Assembly: GCF_001698125.1 (NCBI RefSeq)
Contig: NZ_CP013854.1
Location: forward strand, 620,001-684,000
DNA length: 64,000 bases
Direction of reading: 5' to 3'
From: Pseudonocardia sp. HH130630-07
GTDB taxonomy: Bacteria > Actinomycetota > Actinomycetes > Mycobacteriales > Pseudonocardiaceae
Shown: piece after piece, positions 56,587 to 64,000 of the stretch
Layout: each line of letters starts with the position of its first letter
Numbering within the stretch: the stretch's first letter is position 1
Notes under the pieces: model-generated
Database searches by the model: none
What the model was told of the DNA's origin: nothing
The model's input: the letters and a program-made list of their open reading frames with translations, nothing else
Made by a program: the position numbers and the translations under genes

Positions 56587-56735
56587 TTCACCCTGCTTTC
56601 CGAAGTCGGGCCCGGGCCGGGGCGGCGGCGCCGCCCCGGCCAGTTCCCGGAAGTCTTCCTCTTGGATCGCTCTCGGTCTCCGGTGTGGGTCCTGCGAACC
56701 CGTTCACGACCCTCTCCGGGCCGGTTCGTGGCCGA

Positions 56736-56765
56736 CCCTACGCGGACCGGACGGACCGCGTAGGG
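56736..56765 (-). terminator. Inverted repeat after tig
   Basis: Perfect 10-bp arms (56736-56745 and 56756-56765) with a 10-base loop, 63 bases past the tig stop. It is probably the tig terminator; it overlaps the clpP1 upstream region, so an operator role is possible. Confidence 0.5.
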
Positions 56766-56777
56766 AACCACGCCCGA

Positions 56778-56795
56778 TGTTCGCCGAGAGCGCAC
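56778..56795 (-). promoter_or_regulatory. Candidate ClgR box upstream of clpP1
   Basis: TGTTCGCCGAGAGCGCAC fits the published ClgR pattern WNNWCGCYNANRGCGWWS in 17 of 18 positions, including both CGC and GCG cores. It lies 192-209 bases upstream of the clpP1 ATG. ClgR activates clp genes in Corynebacterium and Streptomyces. Confidence 0.6.
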
Positions 56796-56828
56796 CACAT
56801 CGCGTGTGGTCGCGGGCGAACTGCCTGC

Positions 56829-58262
56829 TCAGGCCTTGGCTTCGGCCTTCTCCGCCGACTCGTCGGCCGCCGGGGCGGCGGTGTCGTCGGCGGTGTCGTC
56901 GCTGTCGGCCGGGGCCTGCGCGTCGTCGTCACCGAGCAGGTCGGACAGGTCCACCGCGGTGCCGTCCGGGGTGGTGACCGACGCCGAGCGCACGGCGGTG
57001 ATCAGCGCCTTGGAGCGGCGGACGTCCTGGTAGATCGCGCCGATCTGGCCGGCCTGCTGGATCTGCTGGACGAACTGCTCGGGCGCCATGCCGTACTGCT
57101 GGGCCTGGTAGAGGATCCGCTCGGTGATCTCCTGGTCGTTGACCGAGACCTCCTCGGAGTCCGCCAGCGCGTCGAGGACGAGGCGGTAGCGGACGGCCTT
57201 CTCGGCCTCCTCCCGCGACTCGGCGTCGAACTGCTCGCGGGTCTTGTCCTGGGTGGACAGGAACTCCGCGAAGCGCTCCTCGTCGTGGTCGAAGGCGTGC
57301 ACGGCGTCGTGCAGGCGGTTGTCGACCTCGGCCTGGACGATCGACTCCGGCACCGGCACGGTGTCGTCGCCGACCCGGGCGCCCTCGACCAGCCGGTCGA
57401 GCAGCCGGTCACGGGCCTGCCCGGCCTGCTCCATCCGCTTCGACCGGCCGAGCCGCTCGCGCAGGTCGGCGGTCAGCTCGTCGAGCGTGTCGAACTCCGA
57501 CGCCAGCTGGGCGAACTCGTCGTCCGCCTCGGGCAGGTGGCGCTCCTTGACCGTCGTCACCTTGACGGTGATGTCGGCGTCGCGGTCGGCGTGCTCGCCG
57601 GCGACCAGCTTCGAGGTGAAGGTCTTCTCCTCGCCGGCCGACATGCCCTTCAGCGCCTCGTCGATGCCGTCGACGAGACCGCCCTGGCCGACCTCGTAGG
57701 AGAACCCGGTGGTGGCGGCCTCCTCGATCTCGGTGCCGTCGACCGCGGCCGACAGGTCGATCTGGACGTAGTCGCCGGTGGCCGCGGGGCGCTCGACACC
57801 GGCCAGGGTGCCGAACCGGGCGCGCAGCTGGTCGAGCTGCTCGGTGACCTCGTCGTCGGTCACCTCGGTCTCGTCGACCTCGACGGCCAGGCCGTCCAGC
57901 TCGGGCAGCTCGATCTCCGGGCGGACGTCGACCTCGGCGGTGAACGCCAGGCGCTCGCCGTCGGCGATCTCGGTGACCTCGATGTCCGGGCGGCCGATCG
58001 GCTTGACGTCGTCGGCGGAGACCATGGCCTCCTGGTACTTCGCCGGGATCGCGTTGTTCACGACCTCGTCGAGCACCGGGCCCCGCCCGATCCTGGCCTC
58101 CAGGATGCGGGCCGGGGCCTTGCCCGGCCGGAAACCGGGGATCCGGACCTGCTGGGCGATCTTCTTGTACGCGCGGTCGAAGTCGGGCTTGAGCTCGTCG
58201 AACGGCACCTCGACGTTGATTCGGACGCGCGTCGGGCTGAGGTGCTCGACGGTGCTCTTCAC
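56829..58262 (-). CDS. tig: Trigger factor
   Basis: 477-residue ribosome-associated chaperone and peptidyl-prolyl isomerase. The ribosome-binding signature is 'IPGFRPGKAPARILEARIG' (about 43-61), the FKBP-like domain holds 'ATGDYVQIDLSAAVDG', and the C-terminal helical domain holds 'FVQQIQQAGQIGAIYQDVRR'. A ~50-residue acidic tail follows. The GTG at 58262 has AAGGAG about 9 bases upstream. It helps nascent chains fold and sits by clpP1P2, a conserved neighbourhood. Confidence 0.96.
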   Translation of the reverse strand: MKSTVEHLSPTRVRINVEVPFDELKPDFDRAYKKIAQQVRIPGFRPGKAPARILEARIGRGPVLDEVVNNAIPAKYQEAMVSADDVKPIGRPDIEVTEIADGERLAFTAEVDVRPEIELPELDGLAVEVDETEVTDDEVTEQLDQLRARFGTLAGVERPAATGDYVQIDLSAAVDGTEIEEAATTGFSYEVGQGGLVDGIDEALKGMSAGEEKTFTSKLVAGEHADRDADITVKVTTVKERHLPEADDEFAQLASEFDTLDELTADLRERLGRSKRMEQAGQARDRLLDRLVEGARVGDDTVPVPESIVQAEVDNRLHDAVHAFDHDEERFAEFLSTQDKTREQFDAESREEAEKAVRYRLVLDALADSEEVSVNDQEITERILYQAQQYGMAPEQFVQQIQQAGQIGAIYQDVRRSKALITAVRSASVTTPDGTAVDLSDLLGDDDAQAPADSDDTADDTAAPAADESAEKAEAKA

Positions 58263-58406
58263 GGTGGAACTCCTTGCCGGTACGGGCTGGTTCACCGGGC
58301 CGCGCCGCGCGCGGCCCCGGTCCTGTCACTCCCCCGCCCGCCGCGGACGGCGGACGATCCTGCGGACGCTTCCACACGCATCCGGACGCCACCGGCGATC
58401 CGGGTG

Positions 58407-58427
58407 CGGGTACGCCGGGCGTACCCG
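58407..58427 (-). terminator. Terminator hairpin after the Asp23-like gene
   Basis: CGGGTACGC-CGG-GCGTACCCG, perfect 9-bp arms, 39 bases past the Asp23-like gene stop on the minus strand. Confidence 0.6.
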
Positions 58428-58465
58428 GCGACGGCGGGGGCCCGCGCGAGTCTAGGCGAGGCGCG

Positions 58466-58813
58466 TCACGGCGTGTCGGGCCGGGCGTTCCCGGCCGCCG
58501 TGACTCCGCCGACGTCGGCGATCGTGACCTCCACCGCGACGTCGTCGTCGCCGAGCACCCGGCGTACCCGTCGCGCGACCTCGTCGGCGATCTCGGTGAA
58601 CGGGGCACCGAGCGCGACGACCACCGCGATCTCGACGGGGTCGCCCACCTTGACCCCCCACACCCGCCGGCCGGGCAGGTAGGACGCGACCGAGCCGAAC
58701 GGGCCGCCGTCGAGGCGCAGCACCGACGGGTGCGCGAGGACGGCCGCGGCCACCGCCGAGACCAGGGACTCCCCGGTCGGATCGGCGGCCCCCGGGCCGG
58801 CGCTGTCGGTCAC
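58466..58813 (-). CDS. Asp23/Gls24-like envelope stress protein
   Basis: 115 residues. Two similar halves recall the Asp23 fold: 'LVSAVAAAVLAHPSVLRLDGG' followed by 'VKVGDPVEIAVVVALGAPFTE' and 'EIADEVARRVRRVLGDDDVAVE'. Asp23/Gls24 proteins are cell-envelope or stress proteins, some membrane-anchored by AmaP; no AmaP-like gene is seen. It is read away from the csbD and ECF-sigma genes and may belong to the same stress response. ATG at 58813. Confidence 0.75.
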   Translation of the reverse strand: MTDSAGPGAADPTGESLVSAVAAAVLAHPSVLRLDGGPFGSVASYLPGRRVWGVKVGDPVEIAVVVALGAPFTEIADEVARRVRRVLGDDDVAVEVTIADVGGVTAAGNARPDTP

Positions 58814-58839
58814 ACCGCGACCCTAGGCCCCGCACACGA

Positions 58840-58877
58840 CGACGGCGGCACCCCCGTCATCGGGGATGCCGCCGTCG
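58840..58877 (-). terminator. Terminator hairpin after csbD
   Basis: Outer arms CGACGGCGGCA (58840-58850) and TGCCGCCGTCG (58867-58877), with an inner CCCC/GGGG pairing. It lies 14 bases past the csbD stop. Confidence 0.65.
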
Positions 58878-58891
58878 CCGGGCTGCTGCGG

Positions 58892-59074
58892 TCAGTCGCG
58901 CGAGCTCTTGAAGGTGTCCTTCAGCTTCTCGCCGGCCTGCTTCAGGTTGCCGGTGGCCTGGTCCTTCTTGCCCTCGGCCTGCAGCTCCCGGTCGTCGGTC
59001 GCCCGGCCGGCGGCCTCCTTGGCCCTGCCGCCGAGTTCCTCGGCCTTGTTGTCGATCTTGTCTCCGAGACCCAT
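58892..59074 (-). CDS. CsbD family stress protein
   Basis: 60-residue hydrophilic protein: 'MGLGDKIDNKAEELGGRAKE' followed by 'ELQAEGKKDQATGNLKQAGE'. This matches CsbD, a sigma-B-controlled protein of Bacillus with unknown function. It is likely flexible and abundant in stress. ATG at 59074. A sequence GGTT-N15-GGGTAC on the minus strand (59150-59174), about 75 bases upstream, fits the Streptomyces sigma-B consensus GNNT-N14-16-GGGTAC/T. Confidence 0.88.
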   Translation of the reverse strand: MGLGDKIDNKAEELGGRAKEAAGRATDDRELQAEGKKDQATGNLKQAGEKLKDTFKSSRD

Positions 59075-59149
59075 GGGGCTCACCCGCTTCCTCTGCGTGT
59101 CCGACGCGCGACGGCCGATGCCGCTCGCTACGGTCGTTCGAGGGGTCGA

Positions 59150-59174
59150 GTACCCGATCGCCCGTCGCTCAACC
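59150..59174 (-). promoter_or_regulatory. Sigma-B-type stress promoter for csbD
   Basis: On the minus strand, GGTT (59171-59174), a 15-base spacer and GGGTAC (59150-59155) match the sigma-B/sigma-F type promoter. A 5' leader of about 70 bases would precede csbD. Confidence 0.55.
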
Positions 59175-59233
59175 CTCGGGCCGCGCGGTCCCGACACCGA
59201 CACCGACGCTCCCGCCGACCGAGACGGACGGAC

Positions 59234-59890
59234 GTGCAGGCCACCCACCGGACGCCCCCCGAGGGGCCACCGCCCGCGGCACCCGGCGCCCGGCGCCCGG
59301 ACGACGCGGGCCGCCCCGGTGCGGCCGGGCCGGTCCCGCTCCCCGCGCGCCGCTCGCCGGCCGGTGAGGCGGAGCTGGTGGCCAGGGCCCAGGACGGGGA
59401 CGTCCACGCGTTCGCCGAGCTCGCCGCGCGGCACCAGGACGCGCTGTTCCGGGTCGCGGTCCGGGTGCTGGGCCACCGCGCCGACGCCGAGGACGCGCTG
59501 CAGGAGGCACTGATCGACGCCTGGCGCCGGATCGGCACCTTCCGCGGCGAGGCCGCCTTCTCCACCTGGATGTACCGCATCGTGACCAACCGCTGCACCG
59601 CGCTGGTGCGCCGGGCCCGGCGCACCGAGCCGCTCCCACCGGAGGACGCGCTGGTCGCCGTCTCCGGGTCACCGGAGCGGGCGGCGGAGGTCGACGCGGA
59701 GCTCACCGCGCTGTCCGGGGCGCTCGCCGAGCTGCCCGAGGAGCAGCGCACCTCCTGGGTGCTGCGCGAGCTGGAGGGCCTGGGCTACGCGGAGATCTCG
59801 CAGATCACCGGCGCGACCGAGACCGCGGTCCGCGGCCGGATCCACCGCGCGCGGACGGCGCTGGCGGAGAGGATGCGGGTATGGCGGTAG
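59234..59890 (+). CDS. ECF-type RNA polymerase sigma factor
   Basis: 218 residues from the GTG at 59234. A Pro/Gly-rich N-terminus (about 50 residues) precedes sigma region 2 ('AFAELAARHQDALFRVAVRVL', 'DAEDALQEALIDAWRRIGTF') and region 4 ('LAELPEEQRTSWVLRELEGL', 'YAEISQITGATETAVRGRIHR'). No region 3 is present, which defines the ECF class. The stop overlaps the next gene, a zinc anti-sigma-like protein, by ten bases. The downstream pair probably controls its activity. The start is not supported by a good ribosome site. Confidence 0.9.
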   Translation: MQATHRTPPEGPPPAAPGARRPDDAGRPGAAGPVPLPARRSPAGEAELVARAQDGDVHAFAELAARHQDALFRVAVRVLGHRADAEDALQEALIDAWRRIGTFRGEAAFSTWMYRIVTNRCTALVRRARRTEPLPPEDALVAVSGSPERAAEVDAELTALSGALAELPEEQRTSWVLRELEGLGYAEISQITGATETAVRGRIHRARTALAERMRVWR

Positions 59891-60441
59891 AGCAGGTGGA
59901 GCCGCTGGCCTGCGGCCGGGACGCCGCCGACGTCTGGGACCACGCCGACGCCGGCACCCTCGACGAGCACGAACGCTCGTGCCCGCACTGCGCGGTGGCC
60001 CGCGCCGACCACGACCGGCTCAGCGGGCTCGTCGGCCGGATGGCGGCCGAGCCGCTGCGGCCGCCGCCGTCGCTGCTGGAGCAGGTGACCGACGCGGTCG
60101 CCGCCGAGCTGCGGCCGCACGAGCTGCTGCGGATCGGGCCGGACGCCTGGCTCGGCCGGCCGGCCGCCGAGGCGGCCCTGCGGCACGTCGTCGACTCGAT
60201 GGGCGGGGTGCGCGCGCGGCGCTGCCGGGTCGAGCAGCTCCGCGGCGACGACCCGCAGGTGCCCCCGGTCCAGGTGCGGCTGACGGTCACGGCCCGGTTC
60301 GGCGTCGATCTCGCCTCGGTCACCGCGCGGGTCCGGCAGATGGTCGTCTCGGCCGCGGACGGCGCCCTCGGGCTCCCGGTGTCCGAGGTCGACATCCTGG
60401 TGGAGGACGTGTGGGAGGAGCCGGAGGTGGCACGACGATGA
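59881..60441 (+). CDS. Soluble anti-sigma-like protein joining a ZAS zinc motif to an Asp23-like domain
   Basis: 186 residues, ATG at 59881 overlapping the sigma gene by ten bases. The N-terminus has H30-x3-C34-x2-C37 ('EHERSCPHC'), the motif of zinc-binding anti-sigma factors, with Cys11 or His21 available as a fourth ligand. No membrane segment is seen. Residues about 70-186 look Asp23/Gls24-like: 'PAAEAALRHVVDSMGGVRARR' and 'VQVRLTVTARFGVDLASVTAR'. It probably binds the upstream sigma factor and uses the Asp23-like part as sensor or partner-docking domain. That arrangement is unusual; the binding is inferred. Confidence 0.7.
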   Translation: MAVEQVEPLACGRDAADVWDHADAGTLDEHERSCPHCAVARADHDRLSGLVGRMAAEPLRPPPSLLEQVTDAVAAELRPHELLRIGPDAWLGRPAAEAALRHVVDSMGGVRARRCRVEQLRGDDPQVPPVQVRLTVTARFGVDLASVTARVRQMVVSAADGALGLPVSEVDILVEDVWEEPEVARR

Positions 60442-60797
60442 GCACCGTCCGTCTCCGTGTCTCGGACCTGGCCGCGGCCCGGGTCGCCGCCCGCCGGGCC
60501 CGCGCGGTGCCCGGCGTGGTCGCGCTGCTCGGCGACCTGCAGCAGACGCTGCTCGGGCTGGCCACCGACCGGCTGCCCCGCCGCCCGGTACCCGCCGAGC
60601 TGCGGGCGCACGGCGTCGTCGCCGTCGTGCACGAGCGGGAGATCGAGGTCCGGGTGACCGTCCGGGCCCGGTTCGGGACCCCGCTCGCGGACCTGGCGGA
60701 CCGGGTCCGGCGCGAGGTCGCCGAGGAGCTCGCCGCCGTGACCGGCCGCCCGGCCCGGGTGCTGGTGACGGTCGCCGACATCGAGCTGCCCAGCTGA
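60438..60797 (+). CDS. Asp23/Gls24-like protein, third gene of the sigma operon
   Basis: 119 residues. The ATG at 60438 overlaps the preceding stop (ATGA). The C-terminal half, 'EVRVTVRARFGTPLADLADR' with 'VREVAEELAAVTGRPARVL'-like sequence, parallels the Asp23-like domain of the gene before it. The N-terminus is helical and arginine-rich ('ARVAARRARAVPGVVALLGD'). It might compete with, or oligomerise with, the Asp23-like domain of the anti-sigma protein. Confidence 0.65.
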   Translation: MSTVRLRVSDLAAARVAARRARAVPGVVALLGDLQQTLLGLATDRLPRRPVPAELRAHGVVAVVHEREIEVRVTVRARFGTPLADLADRVRREVAEELAAVTGRPARVLVTVADIELPS

Positions 60798-60903
60798 GCC
60801 CCACCCACCGGGCACCGCACCGACGCACCGCACGAGCGGTACCTCAGCGCGGTTCGATCCCGGGTGGGCGACGCTCGGGTACCTCTCGTGGCCGCACGCC
60901 CGG

Positions 60904-61794
60904 TCACGGGGCGAGAACACAGTCGCCGCACAGCCCCCCGCCGGGCACCCGCACGTAAAGGCAGCACGACCGGCGGCGGAAGGACCAGCCGGAGCCCGCG
61001 GCGCCGGTCCGACGCACCGCACCCGTCGCCCCCTCCGGGAGCGGCCCGCGCAGCGCGGGGTGCCCGACGAGCGCCGCCAGCAGCATCGGCGATCGCGACG
61101 ATGCCGGGGACTCGGGGAGCGCGGACGGTCCCGCCTGGCCCGACCGTCGCGGTGGGCCGACCGTCCCGGGCCGTGCGGAGTCCTCCGGGCGCCGGGCCGA
61201 CTCGACCAGCCGGGCCGCCCCGGCGATCGCCGAGACCGCGTTGCCCCGCAGCACCCGCTCCGACACCGACACCCGCGCACCGACGGCCGCGTACAGCGGG
61301 TCGAGGTGGGCGGCGAGCTCGCGGGCGAGCACGTCGGCGGCACCGGCCGGGTCCGCTCCCGGGTCCGGGGTCCCGACGGCGGCGGGCACGCCCGGCCACA
61401 GCGGGGCCCAGGGGTCCGCGGCCGACGGGTCCCGCACCAGGTCACGGAGCAGCGGCAGCACGCCGTGACACGCGACCGCGGCGAACGGCATCGACACCAG
61501 GCGGGCCGCGAGACCCTGCACCGCGATCGACGCCGCGATCCGGCGGTCGGTGTGCAGCGCCGCGGCCACCCCGTCGATCCGCTCGGACAGCGCGTCGGGA
61601 CCGTCCGCCCGGGCCGGGCCGTACAGCGCGTCCCAGCGGACCGGCGTGCTCCCGGGCGGCACCGGGCCGACCGCGAACCACGGCCCGATCCGCCCGACGT
61701 CGGCCAGCACCCGCGCGACATCCCGGTCCCGCACCCGATCCGACCCCACCCGGCCACTCTCCCCCAGTCCCGCGCCCGCGGCCGTCCCGCTCAC
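60904..61794 (-). CDS. FhuF-type ferric-siderophore reductase (2Fe-2S)
   Basis: 296 residues, GTG at 61794. The C-terminal C277-C278-x10-C289-x2-C292 ('CCLYVRVPGGGLCGDC') is the unusual FhuF 2Fe-2S ligand set. The rest is helical and poorly conserved, with 'RLVSMPFAAVACHGVLPLLRD' and 'VLRGNAVSAIAGAARLV' typical. FhuF reduces ferric siderophores in the cytoplasm to release iron. No iron box of the 14025 type is visible in its upstream region; a 9-bp inverted repeat lies just before the start instead. Confidence 0.88.
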   Translation of the reverse strand: MSGTAAGAGLGESGRVGSDRVRDRDVARVLADVGRIGPWFAVGPVPPGSTPVRWDALYGPARADGPDALSERIDGVAAALHTDRRIAASIAVQGLAARLVSMPFAAVACHGVLPLLRDLVRDPSAADPWAPLWPGVPAAVGTPDPGADPAGAADVLARELAAHLDPLYAAVGARVSVSERVLRGNAVSAIAGAARLVESARRPEDSARPGTVGPPRRSGQAGPSALPESPASSRSPMLLAALVGHPALRGPLPEGATGAVRRTGAAGSGWSFRRRSCCLYVRVPGGGLCGDCVLAP

Positions 61795-62376
61795 CGGACC
61801 GGCCCCCGCTCACCCGATCGAGTGAGCGGGACCACGGGCGGTGCGCGTCCTCGGGGCGGCACAGCACGGCGCAGGACGGCACAGGACGGCGCGGGGGCGT
61901 GCACGTTCGGTAACGGAAAGGGGTGCACGGGGCGATGGACGGGGCAGCGCGTCCCGGTGGACGGTCACACATCCCTCACCGTCCGGACACGGGACGGCAA
62001 CGTCGTGCTGCTCGACTGACCAGCGATCCACATCACGGGACGAGCCGCCGGTCTTCTGTAGCGCGTGCGGGCGGCGGCATGCGACTCTGTGCACTCGCCA
62101 GACCGCACTCGCCGGGGTGTGCGGTCCAACCGTGCCGCAGTTCAGAACGGTCCGGGGGCTCACCAGCAGCGTCCGGCAGCCAGACACACCCGAAGGACAG
62201 ATCTCCTGCGGGTCACCCACCCGGCGGCACGGCGCACCTGATCGGCCCACTTGGCACGTCTCCAGCCGGTGGCTCGCTGTACTCTGAGAACCCTTTTTCG
62301 GACTGCAGCGACCTGCCTGCTTCCGGGACGTCCGACTCGGGTCGCTTCCGGTGTACCGAGACGACAGGAGGAGCAG
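61795..62376. other. 582-base non-coding divergent region between the FhuF-type gene and gltB
   Basis: It contains a perfect 9-bp inverted repeat CCCGCTCAC/GTGAGCGGG at 61805-61830, 11 bases upstream of the FhuF start. It also has near-direct repeats GGC(G/A)CAGGAC within 61855-61892, and a run of five T at 62293-62297. No gene with a ribosome site or family match was found. It presumably holds both promoters, perhaps with nitrogen control of gltB, but no clear GlnR-type site was seen. Confidence 0.4.
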
Positions 62377-62379
62377 TTG
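62366..62379 (+). promoter_or_regulatory. Ribosome-binding site and TTG start that fix the gltB N-terminus
   Basis: AGGAGG (62366-62371), 5 bases, then TTG at 62377. The in-frame ATG at 62398 has no such site, so translation probably starts at the TTG. Confidence 0.7.
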
Positions 62380-64000
62380 GCCGCGATCAGTGACCAGATG
62401 CGTCGCCCCTCGCCCGGTGGTTTGTACGCCGCCGATCACGAGCACGACGCCTGCGGTGTGGCCATGTTGGCCGACGTCACCGGCAAGCGCGACCACGCCA
62501 TCGTGCAGAAGGCCATCGAGGCCCTGCTGCGACTGGAGCACCGTGGTGCGCGCGGCGCCGAGCACAACACCGGTGACGGCGCCGGGATCCTCATCCAGGT
62601 CCCCGACGAGTTCTACCGCGAGGTCACCGACTTCGAGCTGCCCGCACCCGGCGCGTACGCCGTCGGGATCGCGATGCTGCCGCAGGACCCCGCGGCCGCC
62701 GAGCGCGCCGTCGAGGCCGTCACCGAGCTCGCCGCCGAGGAGAACCTCACGGTGCTCGGCTGGCGCGACCTGCCGACGGACCCGGACGCCGCGGACCTCG
62801 GCCCGACCGCGCTCGCCGCGATGCCGATCTTCCGGCAGCTGTTCGTCGGCGGTGCGGAGCTGGCCACCGGCGCCGACGCCCCGGCCGGGATCGACCTGGA
62901 GCGCCGGGCGTTCTGCCTGCGCAAGCGGATCGAGCACGGGTACGACACCTACTTCGCGTCGCTCTCCCCGCGCACCATCATCTACAAGGGCATGCTGGCC
63001 GAGCCCCAGGTCGCCGCGTTCTACCCGGACCTGACCGACCCCCGGGTCGTCTCGGCGCTGGCCATCGTGCACTCGCGGTTCTCGACCAACACCTTCCCGT
63101 CCTGGCCGCTGGCCCACCCGTTCCGCTACGTCGCGCACAACGGCGAGATCAACACGATGCGCGGGAACCGGAACTGGATGGCCGCCCGCGAGGCGATGCT
63201 GGAGTCCGCGAAGCTGCCGGGCGACCTGCAGCGCCTGACCCCGGTCATCACCCCGGACGCGTCGGACTCGGCGACCTTCGACGAGGTCCTGGAGCTGCTG
63301 CACCTGAGCGGCCGCAGCCTGCCGCACGCGGTGCTGATGATGATCCCGGAGGCCTGGGAGCACAACACCGAGATGGACCCCGCCCGGCGGGCGTTCTACG
63401 AGTACCACTCCACGCTGATGGAGCCGTGGGACGGGCCGGCGCTGGTCGCCTTCACCGACGGCACCCAGATCGGCGCCGTGCTCGACCGCAACGGCCTGCG
63501 CCCGGCCCGCTACTGGGTCACCGAGGACGGGCTGGTCGTGCTCGCCTCCGAGGTCGGCGTGCTCGACGTCGAGCCGGACAAGATCGTCCGCAAGGGCCGG
63601 CTCGAGCCGGGCCGCATGTTCCTCATCGACACCGAGCGCGGCGCGATCGTCGACGACGACGAGATCAAGGGCGAGCTTGCGCAGGGCAACCCGTACACCG
63701 AGTGGCTGCACGCCGGCCTGATCCGGCTCGAGGAGCTGCCCGACCGGCACCGCGAGACCCCGACCCACCAGGCGCTCACGCTGCGCCAGCAGGCGTCCGG
63801 GTACACCGAGGAGGAGCTCAACGTCGTGCTCCGCCCGATGGCGGTCACCGGCGCCGAGCCGATCGGCTCGATGGGCAACGACGCACCGCTGGCCGCGGTG
63901 GCCGAGCGCCCGCGGCAGCTCTACGACTACTTCATCCAGCTGTTCGCGCAGGTCACGAACCCGCCGCTGGACGCGATCCGCGAGGAGCTCGTCACCTCGC
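62377..64000 (+). CDS. gltB: Glutamate synthase large subunit (5' part; gene continues past the window)
   Basis: The first 541 codons of a gene of normally about 1500. It starts at TTG 62377. The N-terminal class II glutaminase domain has Cys26 in 'HDACGVAML', the nucleophile that becomes residue 1 after propeptide removal. '[19 protein letters not shown]', '[19 protein letters not shown]' and '[15 protein letters not shown]' are conserved. The enzyme transfers the glutamine amide to 2-oxoglutarate, with NAD(P)H or ferredoxin, to make two glutamates. It works with gltD, expected downstream. No stop occurs in the window. Confidence 0.96.
   Translation, partial: MAAISDQMRRPSPGGLYAADHEHDACGVAMLADVTGKRDHAIVQKAIEALLRLEHRGARGAEHNTGDGAGILIQVPDEFYREVTDFELPAPGAYAVGIAMLPQDPAAAERAVEAVTELAAEENLTVLGWRDLPTDPDAADLGPTALAAMPIFRQLFVGGAELATGADAPAGIDLERRAFCLRKRIEHGYDTYFASLSPRTIIYKGMLAEPQVAAFYPDLTDPRVVSALAIVHSRFSTNTFPSWPLAHPFRYVAHNGEINTMRGNRNWMAAREAMLESAKLPGDLQRLTPVITPDASDSATFDEVLELLHLSGRSLPHAVLMMIPEAWEHNTEMDPARRAFYEYHSTLMEPWDGPALVAFTDGTQIGAVLDRNGLRPARYWVTEDGLVVLASEVGVLDVEPDKIVRKGRLEPGRMFLIDTERGAIVDDDEIKGELAQGNPYTEWLHAGLIRLEELPDRHRETPTHQALTLRQQASGYTEEELNVVLRPMAVTGAEPIGSMGNDAPLAAVAERPRQLYDYFIQLFAQVTNPPLDAIREELVTS

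Noticed and set aside
56587..56828. tRNA gene between tig and clpP1
   Set aside because: No T-loop GGTTCRA-type sequence with matching acceptor stem; the hairpins are plain inverted repeats.
61926..62019. Short plus-strand frame ending '...VRTRDGNVVLLD' upstream of gltB
   Set aside because: No ribosome site, no match to a known family, and it lies in the divergent promoter region of two real genes.

Overview
The window is chromosomal DNA from a very GC-rich actinomycete. GTG starts, strong codon bias and family content point to Pseudonocardiaceae, with Pseudonocardia a plausible genus. Supporting marks are the ribonuclease E - rplU - rpmA - obgE - proB block, the paired clpP1/clpP2 genes beside tig and clpX, a mycobacterial-type DesA3 desaturase with its ferredoxin reductase, and an IdeR/DtxR-type iron box. 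I see no insertion sequence, prophage, CRISPR array, rRNA or tRNA gene. This is mostly core chromosome with small catabolic, transport and stress modules between conserved blocks.

Layout. 1-6.2 kb: an amidohydrolase fragment divergent from a peptide-type ABC importer whose fused double ATPase carries a one-base frameshift. 6.2-9.4 kb: a membrane protein, a TetR regulator, an SPW-repeat protein and two tandem DUF4232 lipoproteins. 9.4-14 kb: a VWA (CoxE-like)/MoxR ATPase pair and a RecQ-family helicase. 14-16.8 kb: an iron-regulated siderophore-binding lipoprotein, a Ddn-like protein and an orphan FxLD-type methyltransferase. 16.8-27.2 kb: proB, obgE, rpmA, rplU, a large RNase E/G, and the TIGR03936/TIGR03960 radical-SAM pair with a GNAT gene between them. 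27.2-34.9 kb: a DUF6879 gene behind a near-perfect 64-base hairpin, an MmyB-type regulator, the desaturase system with a MerR-type regulator, a proteobacterial-looking dapA, a TspO-like membrane protein and a GNAT gene. 34.9-40 kb: ndk, DUF4233, folC and valS, closely packed.

40-46.2 kb: a tripartite tricarboxylate transporter (TctCBA), a class III CoA-transferase and an HMG-CoA-lyase-family enzyme, with a divergent IclR regulator. Together these read as import, CoA activation and retro-Claisen cleavage of a small branched dicarboxylate. 46.2-53.6 kb: an MFS exporter coupled to a C39-like peptidase, a PPOX protein, another MFS transporter, a PhoD phosphatase, and an oxalate/formate-type MFS protein fused to its small-subunit sequence. 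53.7-58.3 kb: clpX, clpP2, clpP1 and tig, with a candidate ClgR site.

58.4-60.8 kb is the most unusual region: an Asp23-like gene and csbD on one strand, then on the other an ECF sigma factor overlapping a soluble protein that joins a zinc anti-sigma motif to an Asp23-like domain, overlapping another Asp23-like gene. 60.9-64 kb: an FhuF-type ferric reductase and the 5' part of gltB. All assignments come from reading the sequence; no database search was run.
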